64,000 nucleotides of DNA from an uncultured Castellaniella sp. (GTDB lineage: Bacteria; Pseudomonadota; Gammaproteobacteria; Burkholderiales; Burkholderiaceae_B), in the NCBI RefSeq assembly GCF_937988725.1, contig NZ_CALKHS010000008.1, positions 1 through 64,000 on the forward strand, in the 5' to 3' direction. Made by a program: the position numbers and the translations under genes. Position 1 is the stretch's first letter. Each line of letters opens with the position of its first letter. Positions 8,614 through 16,969 of this stretch are shown piece after piece. The notes beneath the pieces were generated by a model that was not told where the DNA came from, made no database searches, and saw only the letters and a list, made by a program, of their open reading frames with translations.

Positions 8614-8735
8614 TCCTCAGGGGATCTTGGATCGGAGCATCCACGTCGCGGCCTGCAGGCTCTTGGATTGCGGCATCCCTCCACGTCGCGCCTTGCAAGG
8701 CGCTCCGATGAATCAGGCACGAAATAGTCCTCAGG
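8588..8735 (+). repeat. Duplicated gene-end module with paired palindromic repeats
   Basis: A 34-bp sequence at 8588-8621, covering the last codons and stop of the esterase gene, is repeated exactly at 8702-8735. Between the copies lie two degenerate tandem units (about 8626-8660 and 8662-8701). Both share CTTGGAT, GCATCC and CACGTCGCG-type blocks, and each ends in a palindrome: GCCTGCAGGC, then GCCTTGCAAGGC. The sequence difference between the two palindromes keeps each self-complementary. Confidence 0.85.
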
Positions 8736-8746
8736 ACTATTTCGTG
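8718..8746. terminator. Hairpin between two convergent genes
   Basis: A perfect 13-bp stem (8718-8730 with 8734-8746) closes a 3-base loop TCA. It lies at the convergence of the esterase and acetyltransferase genes and contains the stop codon of the latter. Only three A/T pairs sit together in the stem and no long T-run follows, so it may act bidirectionally or mainly protect mRNA 3' ends. Confidence 0.6.
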
Positions 8747-11190
8747 TCCAGATTCATCCACACCCTTCTCATTCCCGGGTCTTCTTCGTCGGGGTCGTTC
8801 TGCAGGCCCAGGGACGTCATCAGGCCGATCATGGCGCGGTTGGTGGCCAGCACCAGGCCTTCGATGTAGCGCAGGCCCTGCTGGCGGGCCACCTGGAACA
8901 GACTGCGCATCAGTTCCCCGCCCAGGCCGCGGCGCTGCCAGTCGTCGGCGATGACCAGCGCGTATTCCGCGCCCTGGCCGTCGGCATTGCGCAGGTAATG
9001 GGCGAACCCGACGATGCGCTCGCGCAGCAGGCCGCGGTTTTCCGGATTGGGGACCTGCACCGTGGCCACCAGGGCGACTTCCCGGTCGTAATCGATGCGC
9101 GTGTAGCGGGCCAGCATGCGGGGGGTCAATTCGCGCAGCATGGACACGAAGCGCATGTAGCGCGACTCGTCGGACAGATCGCGCACGAATTCCTGCAGCA
9201 GCGTGGCGTCTTCCGGACGGATGGGGCGCAGCAGCCATTCCTGGCCGTCCTCCATCACCATGGGCCGCACCAGGCGGCGCGGATACGGATGGATGGCCAT
9301 GTGGCGATACGCCTGGTTTTCCGGGCGCTCGCCGTCGTAATCCGGGTCCAGGCCGATCTGGATGTCTTCGGCGAAGAGGCTGGTGTCGTCCCACCACAGC
9401 GGGTCGATGCGCAGGGTCCGCACCCCGGGCAGGGCGCTGACGATCTCGGAAACGCGTTCCAGGGTCTCGCGCAGCTGCTCGAACACCGCGGGGCTGAGTT
9501 CCTTCTCCAGCACCCGGGACCAGAATTTGCCGCGCTGGATCAACTGGCGGGCCAGGTAATTGTTCAGCGGCGGCAGCTCGATTTCGCGGTGCGGCGACGC
9601 CAGCCGCGCGGGCCGCCCTCCCGGGCCGAACTGCAGGTAGGGACCGAAATGGGCGTCCTGGCGCACCTGGATCGCCATGGGCACATTGCGCCGGGCGGGC
9701 TCCGGGGCGGGATGGTCTTCCACCCGGACGGGGACGTGAAAACAATCCAGCAGCCAGCGGCAGCTGGCGCGATCCAGTTCCGTCCGCCCCGACATGATGG
9801 CGTCGTTCAGCAGCGCGCGGGCCTCGTCCAGGCGCGGCGGACGGTTCAGCATCTCGGGCGGCAGCGCCTGCTGGGCCAGGGTCTGGTTGTAGTGGTACGA
9901 AGCCAGGATGCCGAAGGCGTTGGCGGCCGACTCGGGCGTGCGGAAGGCCGGCATCCCCACGGCATCCAGCCGGTGGCGCTGCGAACGCATCGAAGCGTCT
10001 CCCAGGAAGCAGGAAATGATCGGCTTGGCGGCGGCCTCGGAAAACTGCGCCAGCGCCTCGGCCGCCGCGTCCATGTCCGACAGGGCATCGGGCGCGATCA
10101 GGACCAGCACCCCGTCGACGTTGCCGTCGGCGGCCAGCAGGGACAACGCCTGCCGCAGGCGGCCCGGATCCAGGGGAGCATGACTGACCACGGGGTTGTC
10201 CACGACCGCGCCGGGCTCCAGCAGCGCGGCCAGATCGCGGCGGGTCTGCGCGCCCAGGTCCGCGCACACCGCCCCGCCCGGGCCGATGGCGTCCAGCGCC
10301 AGGTGGGCGGCGCCGTGGCCATTGGAAAACAGCGCGATGCGCCGGCCCCGCTGGCGCTTGGTGTGCACCAGCACTTTCAACGCCGAAAACAGCTGCACGA
10401 AAAAGCGGATGCGCACGGCGCCGGTGCGGCGCAGCAGGGCGTCGAACACGGCATCGGCGGCCGAATCGCGGCCCGGCCCCTGGCGGCCGGCCTTCAGCAC
10501 GATGACCGGTTTGACGCTGGCGGCCGCCATCAGGGCGCTGGTGAAGCGGCGCGAGGAATCGGCCTCTTCCAGGTAGAGCACGATGCTGTCGGAACGCGAA
10601 TCCATGGACAGGTATTCCAGGACTTCGGCCGTGGTCACGCCCGACGCATCGCCCGTGGACACCACGGCGGAAAACCCCAGCTGGATGTCGCCGGCCCAAT
10701 CGAGCACGGCGGCGGCCACCATGCGCGACTGCGCCACCAGCGCCACCCGGCCCACCGGAGCGCCGTGCGGATCCAGGCCCAGATTCAGGCCCAGGTGCGG
10801 ACGCTGGACGCCCAGCGCTCCCGGCCCCAGGACCAGGCAATCGTTCATCTGCCCCCAGGCCTGGCAATAGGTCTGCGTTTCGACCGGATTGGCCGAGGGC
10901 GTCTCGTGCGGCAGCAGCACCAGGGCGCGCGGGCGATGGGCGCGCAATTCGCCCAGGGCGGCCGGCAGGCGGGCGGGATCCAGGCAGAGCAGGGCCATGT
11001 CCAGCCGCTGGCCTTCCTGCAGGAAATCCAGGCGCGCGGGCAACTGCCAGCGCCCCGCGGCATCGGTCCGCACGGCGGCGATGCGGCCGCGCAGCATGGG
11101 CGGCGGCGCCTGCACGACGGGCAGGTCGCGGGAACTGAGGACCAGCAAGGAGCGCGGCTCGAACAGAGCCGCCAGACGATGACGCAACAT
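8737..11190 (-). CDS. Pat-like protein: acyl-CoA synthetase-like body fused to GNAT acetyltransferase
   Basis: This 817-aa protein has the layout of bacterial protein lysine acetyltransferases (Pat/YfiQ). A CoA-binding-like region (1-130) is followed by a succinyl-CoA ligase-like domain containing GDASGV and KPVIVLKAGRQG, an ATP-grasp-like region (about 490-620), and a C-terminal GNAT domain (about 640-817) with QRRGLGGELMRSLF as the acetyl-CoA loop. The SHTGA phosphohistidine loop that normally follows KAGR is deleted and the ATP-grasp part looks eroded, so the synthetase half is probably a regulatory relic. ATG 11190 is preferred; an in-frame ATG at 11247 is possible. Divergent from gltX. 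Confidence 0.88.
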   Translation of the reverse strand: MLRHRLAALFEPRSLLVLSSRDLPVVQAPPPMLRGRIAAVRTDAAGRWQLPARLDFLQEGQRLDMALLCLDPARLPAALGELRAHRPRALVLLPHETPSANPVETQTYCQAWGQMNDCLVLGPGALGVQRPHLGLNLGLDPHGAPVGRVALVAQSRMVAAAVLDWAGDIQLGFSAVVSTGDASGVTTAEVLEYLSMDSRSDSIVLYLEEADSSRRFTSALMAAASVKPVIVLKAGRQGPGRDSAADAVFDALLRRTGAVRIRFFVQLFSALKVLVHTKRQRGRRIALFSNGHGAAHLALDAIGPGGAVCADLGAQTRRDLAALLEPGAVVDNPVVSHAPLDPGRLRQALSLLAADGNVDGVLVLIAPDALSDMDAAAEALAQFSEAAAKPIISCFLGDASMRSQRHRLDAVGMPAFRTPESAANAFGILASYHYNQTLAQQALPPEMLNRPPRLDEARALLNDAIMSGRTELDRASCRWLLDCFHVPVRVEDHPAPEPARRNVPMAIQVRQDAHFGPYLQFGPGGRPARLASPHREIELPPLNNYLARQLIQRGKFWSRVLEKELSPAVFEQLRETLERVSEIVSALPGVRTLRIDPLWWDDTSLFAEDIQIGLDPDYDGERPENQAYRHMAIHPYPRRLVRPMVMEDGQEWLLRPIRPEDATLLQEFVRDLSDESRYMRFVSMLRELTPRMLARYTRIDYDREVALVATVQVPNPENRGLLRERIVGFAHYLRNADGQGAEYALVIADDWQRRGLGGELMRSLFQVARQQGLRYIEGLVLATNRAMIGLMTSLGLQNDPDEEDPGMRRVWMNLDTK

Positions 11191-11308
11191 GAACGCAACC
11201 CCGAAGCCCCCAAAGGTGGGGCGTCCTTTAAAATACACGATTTCCATCTTGATTCTACAGGGCCTGCGTGACGCAACATGACACCGGCCCTGTCCGCAGA
11301 CCATCGCC

Positions 11309-12730
11309 ATGACCGTTTCCACCCAGCGCCCCGTGCGCACGCGCTTCGCCCCCTCTCCCACCGGCTACCTGCACCTGGGCGGCGCCCGGACCGCGCTGTT
11401 CTCCTGGGCCTTCGCGCGCCACTACGGCGGCACCTTCGTGCTGCGCATCGAGGACACGGACCTGGAACGATCCACGCCGGAAGCCGTCCAGGCGATTCTG
11501 GACGGCATGCAATGGCTGGATCTGCAGCCCGATGAAGGCCCCTTCTATCAGATGCAGCGCATGGACCGCTATCGCCAGGTCATCGCCGACATGCTGGCCC
11601 AGGGCACGGCCTACCACTGCTACAGCACCCCGGCCGAAGTCGAGGCCATGCGCGAGCGCGCCCGCGCCATCGGCGCCAAGCCCCGCTACGACGGCACCTG
11701 GCGCCCGGAACCGGGCAAGACGCTGCCGCCCGTGCCCGCCGGCGTGCAGCCGGTGGTGCGCTTCCGCAGCCCCCGGGAAGGCGTCACCGCCTGGGACGAC
11801 CTGGTCAAGGGCCCCATCAGCTTCGACAACGGCGAACTGGACGATCTGGTGATCGCCCGTCCCGACGGCACCCCCACTTACAATTTCTGCGTGGTGGTGG
11901 ACGACTGGGACATGCAGATCAGCCACGTGATCCGGGGCGACGACCACGTCAACAACACGCCTCGCCAGATCACGATCCTGCAGGCGCTGGGGGCGGAACC
12001 TCCCCGCTACGGCCACGTGCCGATGATCCTGGGCCCGGACGGCGAAAAGCTGTCGAAGCGCCACGGCGCCGTCAGCGTCATGGAATACGACCGGCTGGGA
12101 TACCTGCCCGACGCCATGGTCAATTACCTGGCCCGCCTGGGCTGGAGCCACGGCAACGACGAGCTGTTCACCCGGGACCAGTTCGTGGAATGGTTCGATC
12201 CGCGCCACCTCAGCCGCTCGGCGGCGCAGTGGGACCCCAAGAAACTGAACTGGGTCAACGCCCACGCATTGCGCCAGCTGGATCCGGCCGACCTGGCCGA
12301 GCGCGTCGCCCCGCGCATCGCGCGGCGCGGCGGCAATCCGCAAGCCGCCGACCTGCCCGCCATCATGGCCCTGCTGCGCGAGCGTAGCGAAACCCTGGAA
12401 GACCTGGCCGAAGGCGCCCTGCTGTTCTGCGGCCCCTACGTGCCGGCCGACGCGGCGCTGCGGGCGGAAGTGCTGGACGAGGCCGCGCTGGGCCTGCTGC
12501 GGGCATTCCAGGCGCAGGCCCGGGACCTGAGCGACTGGACCGAGGCCGGGCTGGACGCCCTGATCAAATCCGTCCTGAAGGCCGAGGGCGTGAAAATGCC
12601 GAAACTGGCCATTCCCCTGCGGGTGGCCGTGACGGGCCAGAAACACACCCCGTCGATCGGCGCCGTGCTGACCCTGCTGGGGCGCGCCGCCGTGCTGGAG
12701 CGCCTGGAAGCCAGCCTGGCGGCCGCCTGA
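11309..12730 (+). CDS. gltX: Glutamyl-tRNA synthetase
   Basis: This 473-aa class I aminoacyl-tRNA synthetase charges tRNA-Glu. The HIGH-type motif appears as PSPTGYLHLGGART near the N-terminus and the KMSKS-type motif as KLSKRHGAVSV. RIEDTD and the discriminating-type C-terminal helical domain are present. It stands alone, divergent from the acetyltransferase gene with 118 bases between. Confidence 0.97.
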   Translation: MTVSTQRPVRTRFAPSPTGYLHLGGARTALFSWAFARHYGGTFVLRIEDTDLERSTPEAVQAILDGMQWLDLQPDEGPFYQMQRMDRYRQVIADMLAQGTAYHCYSTPAEVEAMRERARAIGAKPRYDGTWRPEPGKTLPPVPAGVQPVVRFRSPREGVTAWDDLVKGPISFDNGELDDLVIARPDGTPTYNFCVVVDDWDMQISHVIRGDDHVNNTPRQITILQALGAEPPRYGHVPMILGPDGEKLSKRHGAVSVMEYDRLGYLPDAMVNYLARLGWSHGNDELFTRDQFVEWFDPRHLSRSAAQWDPKKLNWVNAHALRQLDPADLAERVAPRIARRGGNPQAADLPAIMALLRERSETLEDLAEGALLFCGPYVPADAALRAEVLDEAALGLLRAFQAQARDLSDWTEAGLDALIKSVLKAEGVKMPKLAIPLRVAVTGQKHTPSIGAVLTLLGRAAVLERLEASLAAA

Positions 12731-12739
12731 TCTTTCCGG

Positions 12740-13228
12740 TCAGAAAGGCAGCCGGTAGCCCGGCGACATGCGCCGGGCGCGCACGCTGCCCTGCGGCCCC
12801 TGCAGACGCAGCTCTCTGGCATCGGACTGGACGATGCGATAGCGATTCGAATAGATGGGATCGTCCAGATTCACGGGCACGCCGTTGGATTCCAGGGTGC
12901 GCAGCACCAGCGTGTCGCGATCGCGCGACCAGCAGCCCGATTCCTCCAGCCCCTGGGACGGCGCGCGCGGACGCTTGATCTGTTCCACATAGGTCATGGT
13001 GCCGTCCGGGTTCAGGGTATAGAGGGTGCGCAAGGCGCCCGCCACCCCTTTCTGAGCCGCCACCGACAGCCAGTTGCCCACCAGCGAATCGCCGGCAGCC
13101 GCGGGCGTGCAGGACGGCGCGGCGGGCGGGGTCGAAGGCGCGGTCGCCGGTTTCGTGGGCGCGCAGCCTGCCAGCACCCCCAGGACGGCCGCGCCGGCAG
13201 CCGCCATCGAAAGATGAATGAATCGCAT
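12740..13228 (-). CDS. Small outer-membrane-type lipoprotein, unknown function
   Basis: This 162-aa protein starts with a lipoprotein signal peptide ending in VLAGC, followed by a Pro/Ala/Thr-rich linker and a small globular domain with a single repeated theme of short beta-strands (GNWLSVAAQK, LYTLNPDGTMTYVEQ, RYRIVQSDARELRLQ). This pattern resembles stress-type lipocalin or META-like lipoproteins, but I do not recognise the family. The ATG at 13228 has AGGAA 8 bases upstream; in-frame ATGs at 13246 and 13258 lack one. It converges on gltX 9 bases away. Confidence 0.72.
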   Translation of the reverse strand: MRFIHLSMAAAGAAVLGVLAGCAPTKPATAPSTPPAAPSCTPAAAGDSLVGNWLSVAAQKGVAGALRTLYTLNPDGTMTYVEQIKRPRAPSQGLEESGCWSRDRDTLVLRTLESNGVPVNLDDPIYSNRYRIVQSDARELRLQGPQGSVRARRMSPGYRLPF

Positions 13229-13363
13229 TGCTTGATTCCTGTTCATGACAATTGTCATCCAATACCCTCGCCGGAGGCGGGGGCGATCCCGACAGGGCCC
13301 ATCACCCGGCCTACAATTTTTGCATCCCTGCGCGGTCTGCGGGAAAACAATCATTCTACTGAC

Positions 13364-13798
13364 ATGAGCCATTCCGTACTTGTGACTTTGCATCTGTTTG
13401 CCGCCATCATGTTCGTGGGCACGGTGTTCTTCGAAGTCCTGATCCTGGAAGGAATCCGCAAGCCCCTGGGACGGGAGGCCATGCGCAACGTGGAACTGGC
13501 CATCGGGCGCCGCGCGCGGCGCATCATGCCCTTCGTCATGATCGTCCTGTTCGGCGCCGGCCTGAGCATGGCCTGGCAATTCCGGGACGCGCTGGCGCAG
13601 CCCTTCGCCAGCCATTTCGCCACCCTGCTGTGGATCAAGATCGTCCTGGCCTTCAGCGTGCTGGGGCATTTCATTTTCGCCATGGCCATGAGCGGCACGG
13701 GCCGGCTGAAATCGCGCCATTTCCAGATCATTCACCTGAGCGTGTTCTGCCACGTCGTCCTGATCGTCTTCCTCGCCAAGGCCATGTTTTATCTTTGA
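13364..13798 (+). CDS. Four-helix membrane protein, CopD-like
   Basis: This 144-aa integral membrane protein has four hydrophobic helices (about residues 5-27, 50-70, 85-108 and 118-140). Conserved-looking histidines lie in or next to helices (TLHLFA, VLGHFIF, RHFQIIHL), a pattern of the CopD/YcnJ-type copper or heme-binding membrane domain. Function is therefore tentatively copper handling or a redox role; no metal-resistance gene lies nearby to support it. The ATG at 13364 begins the first helix, and the upstream extension of the frame is not protein-like. Confidence 0.7.
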   Translation: MSHSVLVTLHLFAAIMFVGTVFFEVLILEGIRKPLGREAMRNVELAIGRRARRIMPFVMIVLFGAGLSMAWQFRDALAQPFASHFATLLWIKIVLAFSVLGHFIFAMAMSGTGRLKSRHFQIIHLSVFCHVVLIVFLAKAMFYL

Positions 13799-14031
13799 AC
13801 CTTGCCGATCAGGACAGAAACGCGACTTTTTCGAGACAAAGCGCAATCCCGTGGCGGAATAAAGGCCGCCGAGGCGCCAATAGTGCTTGGAAGCCCACAG
13901 TCCTTACGTTAGACTTGAATGCGTGTGATATTCATGATATTGCACGCCTGCGCCATTTGAGATGGGCCGCACCTGACGTGGGGGTCATATCAAATGGGTG
14001 GACGTTTCCTTTTGCCTTAAGGAGCCCGACA

Positions 14032-14796
14032 ATGGCAACCGCCAAGAAAGCCGCAGCCACACCCGCAAAATCCGCCCCCGCAAAGAAACCCGCTGCCAGC
14101 AAGAAGGCAGCTCCCAAAGCCGCCGTGAAACCGGCCGCCGCCAAGCCCGCAGCCAGCACGAAGGCGGCCCCCAAGAAGGCAGCGCCCGCCGCCAAAAGCG
14201 CAAAAACCGCCGCTGTGAAGCCCGCAGCGAAAAAAGCCGCTCCCAAGGCCGCACCGGCCGCCAAGAAACCCGCGGCAGCCAAGGCGCCCGCCGCCAAGAC
14301 CACCGCCGCCGTGAAGAAGGCCGCCGCCAAACCGGCGGCCAAGGCGACGGCCAGCAAGGCGGCCAAGCCGGCTGCGGCGAAGACCGCGGCCAAGCCGGCC
14401 GCCAAGAAAGCTGCGGCGAAACCGGCCACGGCCAAAGCCACTGCGGCCAAGAAAGCCGCTGCAAAGCCGGCCACGGCCAAAGCCACTGCGGCCAAGAAGC
14501 CCGCGGCCGCCAAGGCCCCGGCTGCGAAAAAGGCCGCTGCCGCCAAGGCTCCTGCCGCCAAAAAGGCCGCAGCCGTGAAGAAACCGGCGGCTGCCAAAGC
14601 CCCCGCCAAGAAAGCACCGGCAAAAGCCGCTGCCAAGGCCCCGGCCGCCAAGGCGGCGGCAGCGAAGAAACCGGCTGCCAGCAAAACCGCCGCCGTGAAA
14701 AAGGCCGCCAGCAAGCCCGCCGCCGCGGCTCCGGCTGCCCGCACCGACGCCAACCCGGGGGGCAACTGGCCGTTCCCCCTGAACAACCGCCCGTAA
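14032..14796 (+). CDS. Histone H1-like nucleoid protein, Ala/Lys/Pro-rich
   Basis: This 254-aa protein is almost entirely Ala, Lys and Pro in KKAA/KPAA/KAPA repeats, like the C-terminal tail of eukaryotic histone H1 and the BpH1-type proteins of Bordetella and Burkholderia. It should bind DNA non-specifically through its positive charge and is predicted to be disordered. Only the last about 20 residues differ (DANPGGNWPFPLNNRP), a short motif I recall at the end of related proteins. A strong TAAGGAG ribosome site precedes ATG 14032, and a strong terminator follows, so it is a single-gene unit. Confidence 0.88.
   Translation: MATAKKAAATPAKSAPAKKPAASKKAAPKAAVKPAAAKPAASTKAAPKKAAPAAKSAKTAAVKPAAKKAAPKAAPAAKKPAAAKAPAAKTTAAVKKAAAKPAAKATASKAAKPAAAKTAAKPAAKKAAAKPATAKATAAKKAAAKPATAKATAAKKPAAAKAPAAKKAAAAKAPAAKKAAAVKKPAAAKAPAKKAPAKAAAKAPAAKAAAAKKPAASKTAAVKKAASKPAAAAPAARTDANPGGNWPFPLNNRP
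14422..14498 (+). repeat. Tandem 45-bp repeat inside the H1-like gene
   Basis: A 32-bp core at 14422-14453 recurs exactly at 14467-14498, an offset of 45 bp or 15 codons. It encodes two copies of KPATAKATAAKK. Repeats of this kind are where such genes gain and lose length by slippage. Confidence 0.85.
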
Positions 14797-14821
14797 GCAA
14801 CCCGGCCCGGCAGTAAAAAAG

Positions 14822-14854
14822 AAAGGTGCGGCAAGGCAACTTGCCGCACCTTTT
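14822..14854 (+). terminator. Rho-independent terminator of the H1-like gene
   Basis: A perfect 14-bp stem (14822-14835 with 14840-14853) with loop GCAA is followed by T residues. It lies 25 bases past the stop codon and 47 bases before yggT. A-rich sequence upstream makes it potentially bidirectional. Confidence 0.9.
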
Positions 14855-14900
14855 GCGCTAATGCGACAATGGCCTACTTCACGCCATCTGTGAGCACCGC

Positions 14901-15467
14901 ATGGTCCGCGACATCCTGCTTTTCCTGATCGATATCGTCTTTTCGCTCTTCGGCATCGCCCTGATTCTGCGGGCCTGGATTTTCGCGATCCGCCTGCACC
15001 CGTTCAATCCCTATTCCCAGGCGATCCTGCGCGTCACCGACTGGCTGGTGCAGCCGATCCGGCGCGTCGTGCCCGTCAGCGGACGTTTCGACTGGCCCAG
15101 CATTCTGGCCTGCTGGGTCACGGCCATGATCTATCTGCTGCTGACCTGGCTGATCGCCATGGGCGGCCTGCTGCCTCCGGCATCCGCGATCGGCTCGGTC
15201 CTGCTGACCGGGCTGCTGGTGGGCCTGAAATGGCTGTTCAATGTGATCGTGTGGGTGACGCTGATCCAGGCCGTGCTGTCCTGGATCAACCCGCTGTCGC
15301 CGGTCATGCCCGTGCTCTACACCCTGACGGCTCCGCTGCTGGACCCGATCCGCCGCATCCTGCCCCGCATGGGGGGGCTGGACCTGTCACCGCTGGTCTT
15401 GCTGGTGGTGGCCCAGATCGTGATGATGATTCTGAACCACCTGGCGTTTTCCATGTTCGGCGTATGA
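14901..15467 (+). CDS. YggT family membrane protein
   Basis: This 188-aa inner-membrane protein has two YggT domains, each a pair of helices followed by an amphipathic LDPIRRILPRMG-type segment (first copy VQPIRRVVPVSG near residue 52, second DPIRRILPRMGG near residue 153). The family is associated with osmotic shock tolerance and, in other lineages, with cell division or c-type cytochrome biogenesis, but its role in this group is not established. It converges on the glycine-zipper lipoprotein gene, 9 bases away. Confidence 0.88.
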   Translation: MVRDILLFLIDIVFSLFGIALILRAWIFAIRLHPFNPYSQAILRVTDWLVQPIRRVVPVSGRFDWPSILACWVTAMIYLLLTWLIAMGGLLPPASAIGSVLLTGLLVGLKWLFNVIVWVTLIQAVLSWINPLSPVMPVLYTLTAPLLDPIRRILPRMGGLDLSPLVLLVVAQIVMMILNHLAFSMFGV

Positions 15468-15476
15468 CGCCGACGA

Positions 15477-15974
15477 TCACATAGGCACGACGCGGGTCGG
15501 GCCGCCGCCGCTGATGACCTGCACCCGCTGGCCGGAGCTGAGCGCGACGTCGTTGGCCTGCGCGATGACGCGGGTTTCGCCGTTGTCCAGGCGCACGGTG
15601 ATTTCCAGGCCCTGGGTCTTGCCGACCTGATTTTCGACGGCATTGCCCGCCAGGCCGCCCAACAGCGCGCCGCCGATGGACGTCAGGATCTGGCCCCGGC
15701 CGCCGCCGATGGTGCTGCCCGCCACGCCGCCCAGCGCGCCGCCGGCCAATGCCCCGACCCCCGAAGACTTGTCGGACTGGATGACGACCGGACGCACGGA
15801 CACGACCGTGCCGTAACGCACGATCTGTTCCTGCTGGGCCTGGCCATAGGTGTAGACGGAGCTGGAAGCCGACTGATTGGCGCAACCGGCCAGGACCAGG
15901 GCGGACAGGGAAATCCCCGCCACGGCCGTCAGGCGCAAGGCGCGGGATGAAAGAGAAGAACTGCGGATCGCCAT
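15477..15974 (-). CDS. Glycine-zipper outer-membrane lipoprotein (SlyB/Pcp-like)
   Basis: This 165-aa protein has a signal peptide ending in the lipobox VLAGC (Cys31), then a glycine-zipper membrane region with two GGALGG..AGSTIGG / GGALLGGLAGN repeats (residues about 75-110), and a small C-terminal beta domain. It matches the 17-kDa surface antigen/SlyB group that supports outer-membrane integrity. ATG 15974 is preceded by GAGAGG-like sequence. It lies downstream of the accB-pfkB operon, 31 bases past pfkB. Confidence 0.85.
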   Translation of the reverse strand: MAIRSSSLSSRALRLTAVAGISLSALVLAGCANQSASSSVYTYGQAQQEQIVRYGTVVSVRPVVIQSDKSSGVGALAGGALGGVAGSTIGGGRGQILTSIGGALLGGLAGNAVENQVGKTQGLEITVRLDNGETRVIAQANDVALSSGQRVQVISGGGPTRVVPM

Positions 15975-16005
15975 GAGAGGACTCCCGTAATAGCAGACAA
16001 AAGGA

Positions 16006-16956
16006 TCAGGCGAAGCCCGCATCGACCCCATAATGGCGATGCAGCATCGCCGCAATTTGATCACGAGACGGGCAGTGATTCTGCGGACCCTGGCTGGCAA
16101 TTTTAAAGCCGCCCATCACGTTCGCCAAACAGCAGGCGTCCCGCAGCGACCAGTCATTGACCAGGCCGTACAGCAGGCCGGCGCGATGGGCATCGCCGCA
16201 GCCGGTCGGGTCCACGACCCGGGCGACCGGCACGGGCGCGATGTCGGTCCGCGAGCCCTGGGCGTACAGCGTCGCGCCTTCGGCTCCCCGCGTGACGACG
16301 GCCGCCCGCAGCCCCGACGCGATCTCGGCAATGGACTGCCCCATGCGATCCTCGATCACGCTGGCCTCGTAGTCGTTGGCCGTCAGCACGCTGGCCATCG
16401 TCAGCATGCGGCGCAGGTCATCGCCGTCGAACAGCGGCATGGCCTGGCCCAGGTCGAAGATGAAGGGGATGCCGGCCGCATGCAGGCGCCCGGCGTGGAC
16501 GAACATGCCGTCCTTGGAATCCGGAGACACGATGGCCCAGCGGGCGGCGCGCCCCGTCAGGTCGTTCTCGGCCGACCGCAGCATGGCGCCGGGATGGAAA
16601 GAAGCGATCTGGCTATTTTCCTGATCGGTGGTGATGTAGCACTGCGCGGTGTAGGTATCCGGCAGCACCCGCACCAGGCTGGCGTCGATCTGCAGGTCGC
16701 GCAGGCGCTGAAGATAGTCTTCGGCATCCTGGCCCACCGTGCCCACGGGCACCGGATGTCCGCCCAGGAGCTTCAGGTTGTATGCGATGTTGCCCGCGCA
16801 TCCGCCGAATTCCTTGCGCAGCGTCGGCACGAAGAAGGACACGCTCAGGGACTTGAGGCTGTCGGGCAGAATGTGGTCGCGAAAGCGGCCCTCGAACACC
16901 GCGATGGTGTCGAAAGCCATCGAGCCGCAGATGAGCACATCCTGGGTGGGATTCAT
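16006..16956 (-). CDS. PfkB-family carbohydrate/nucleoside kinase
   Basis: This 316-aa ribokinase-fold enzyme resembles the adenosine-kinase-like branch. The N-terminal FGGCAGNIAYNLKLLG segment and the C-terminal catalytic loop DPTGCGDAHRAG are present, with Asp as the catalytic base. The second residue of the usual GAGD loop is Cys here. The substrate is not identifiable; adenosine or a ribosyl nucleoside is the closest guess. It is last in the accB-accC-prmA-DUF3426 run with only 13 bases before it, an arrangement I recall from Burkholderiales. Confidence 0.85.
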   Translation of the reverse strand: MNPTQDVLICGSMAFDTIAVFEGRFRDHILPDSLKSLSVSFFVPTLRKEFGGCAGNIAYNLKLLGGHPVPVGTVGQDAEDYLQRLRDLQIDASLVRVLPDTYTAQCYITTDQENSQIASFHPGAMLRSAENDLTGRAARWAIVSPDSKDGMFVHAGRLHAAGIPFIFDLGQAMPLFDGDDLRRMLTMASVLTANDYEASVIEDRMGQSIAEIASGLRAAVVTRGAEGATLYAQGSRTDIAPVPVARVVDPTGCGDAHRAGLLYGLVNDWSLRDACCLANVMGGFKIASQGPQNHCPSRDQIAAMLHRHYGVDAGFA

Positions 16957-16969
16957 GAATGCATATTCC

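Noticed and set aside
8998..11271. A 757-codon plus-strand frame across the acetyltransferase gene
   Set aside because: It is antisense to a protein with recognisable CoA-ligase-like and GNAT domains, and its composition is that of a high-GC shadow.
14412..14500. Possible CRISPR-like array in the repetitive region
   Set aside because: The repeats are in-frame codon repeats of a Lys/Ala-rich protein without unique spacers. No CRISPR array or cas gene is present in the window.
13998..14849. Other long frames on both strands through the H1-like gene
   Set aside because: The repeated AAR/GCC codons keep all frames open; only one has a ribosome site, the H1-like composition and a terminator right after its stop.
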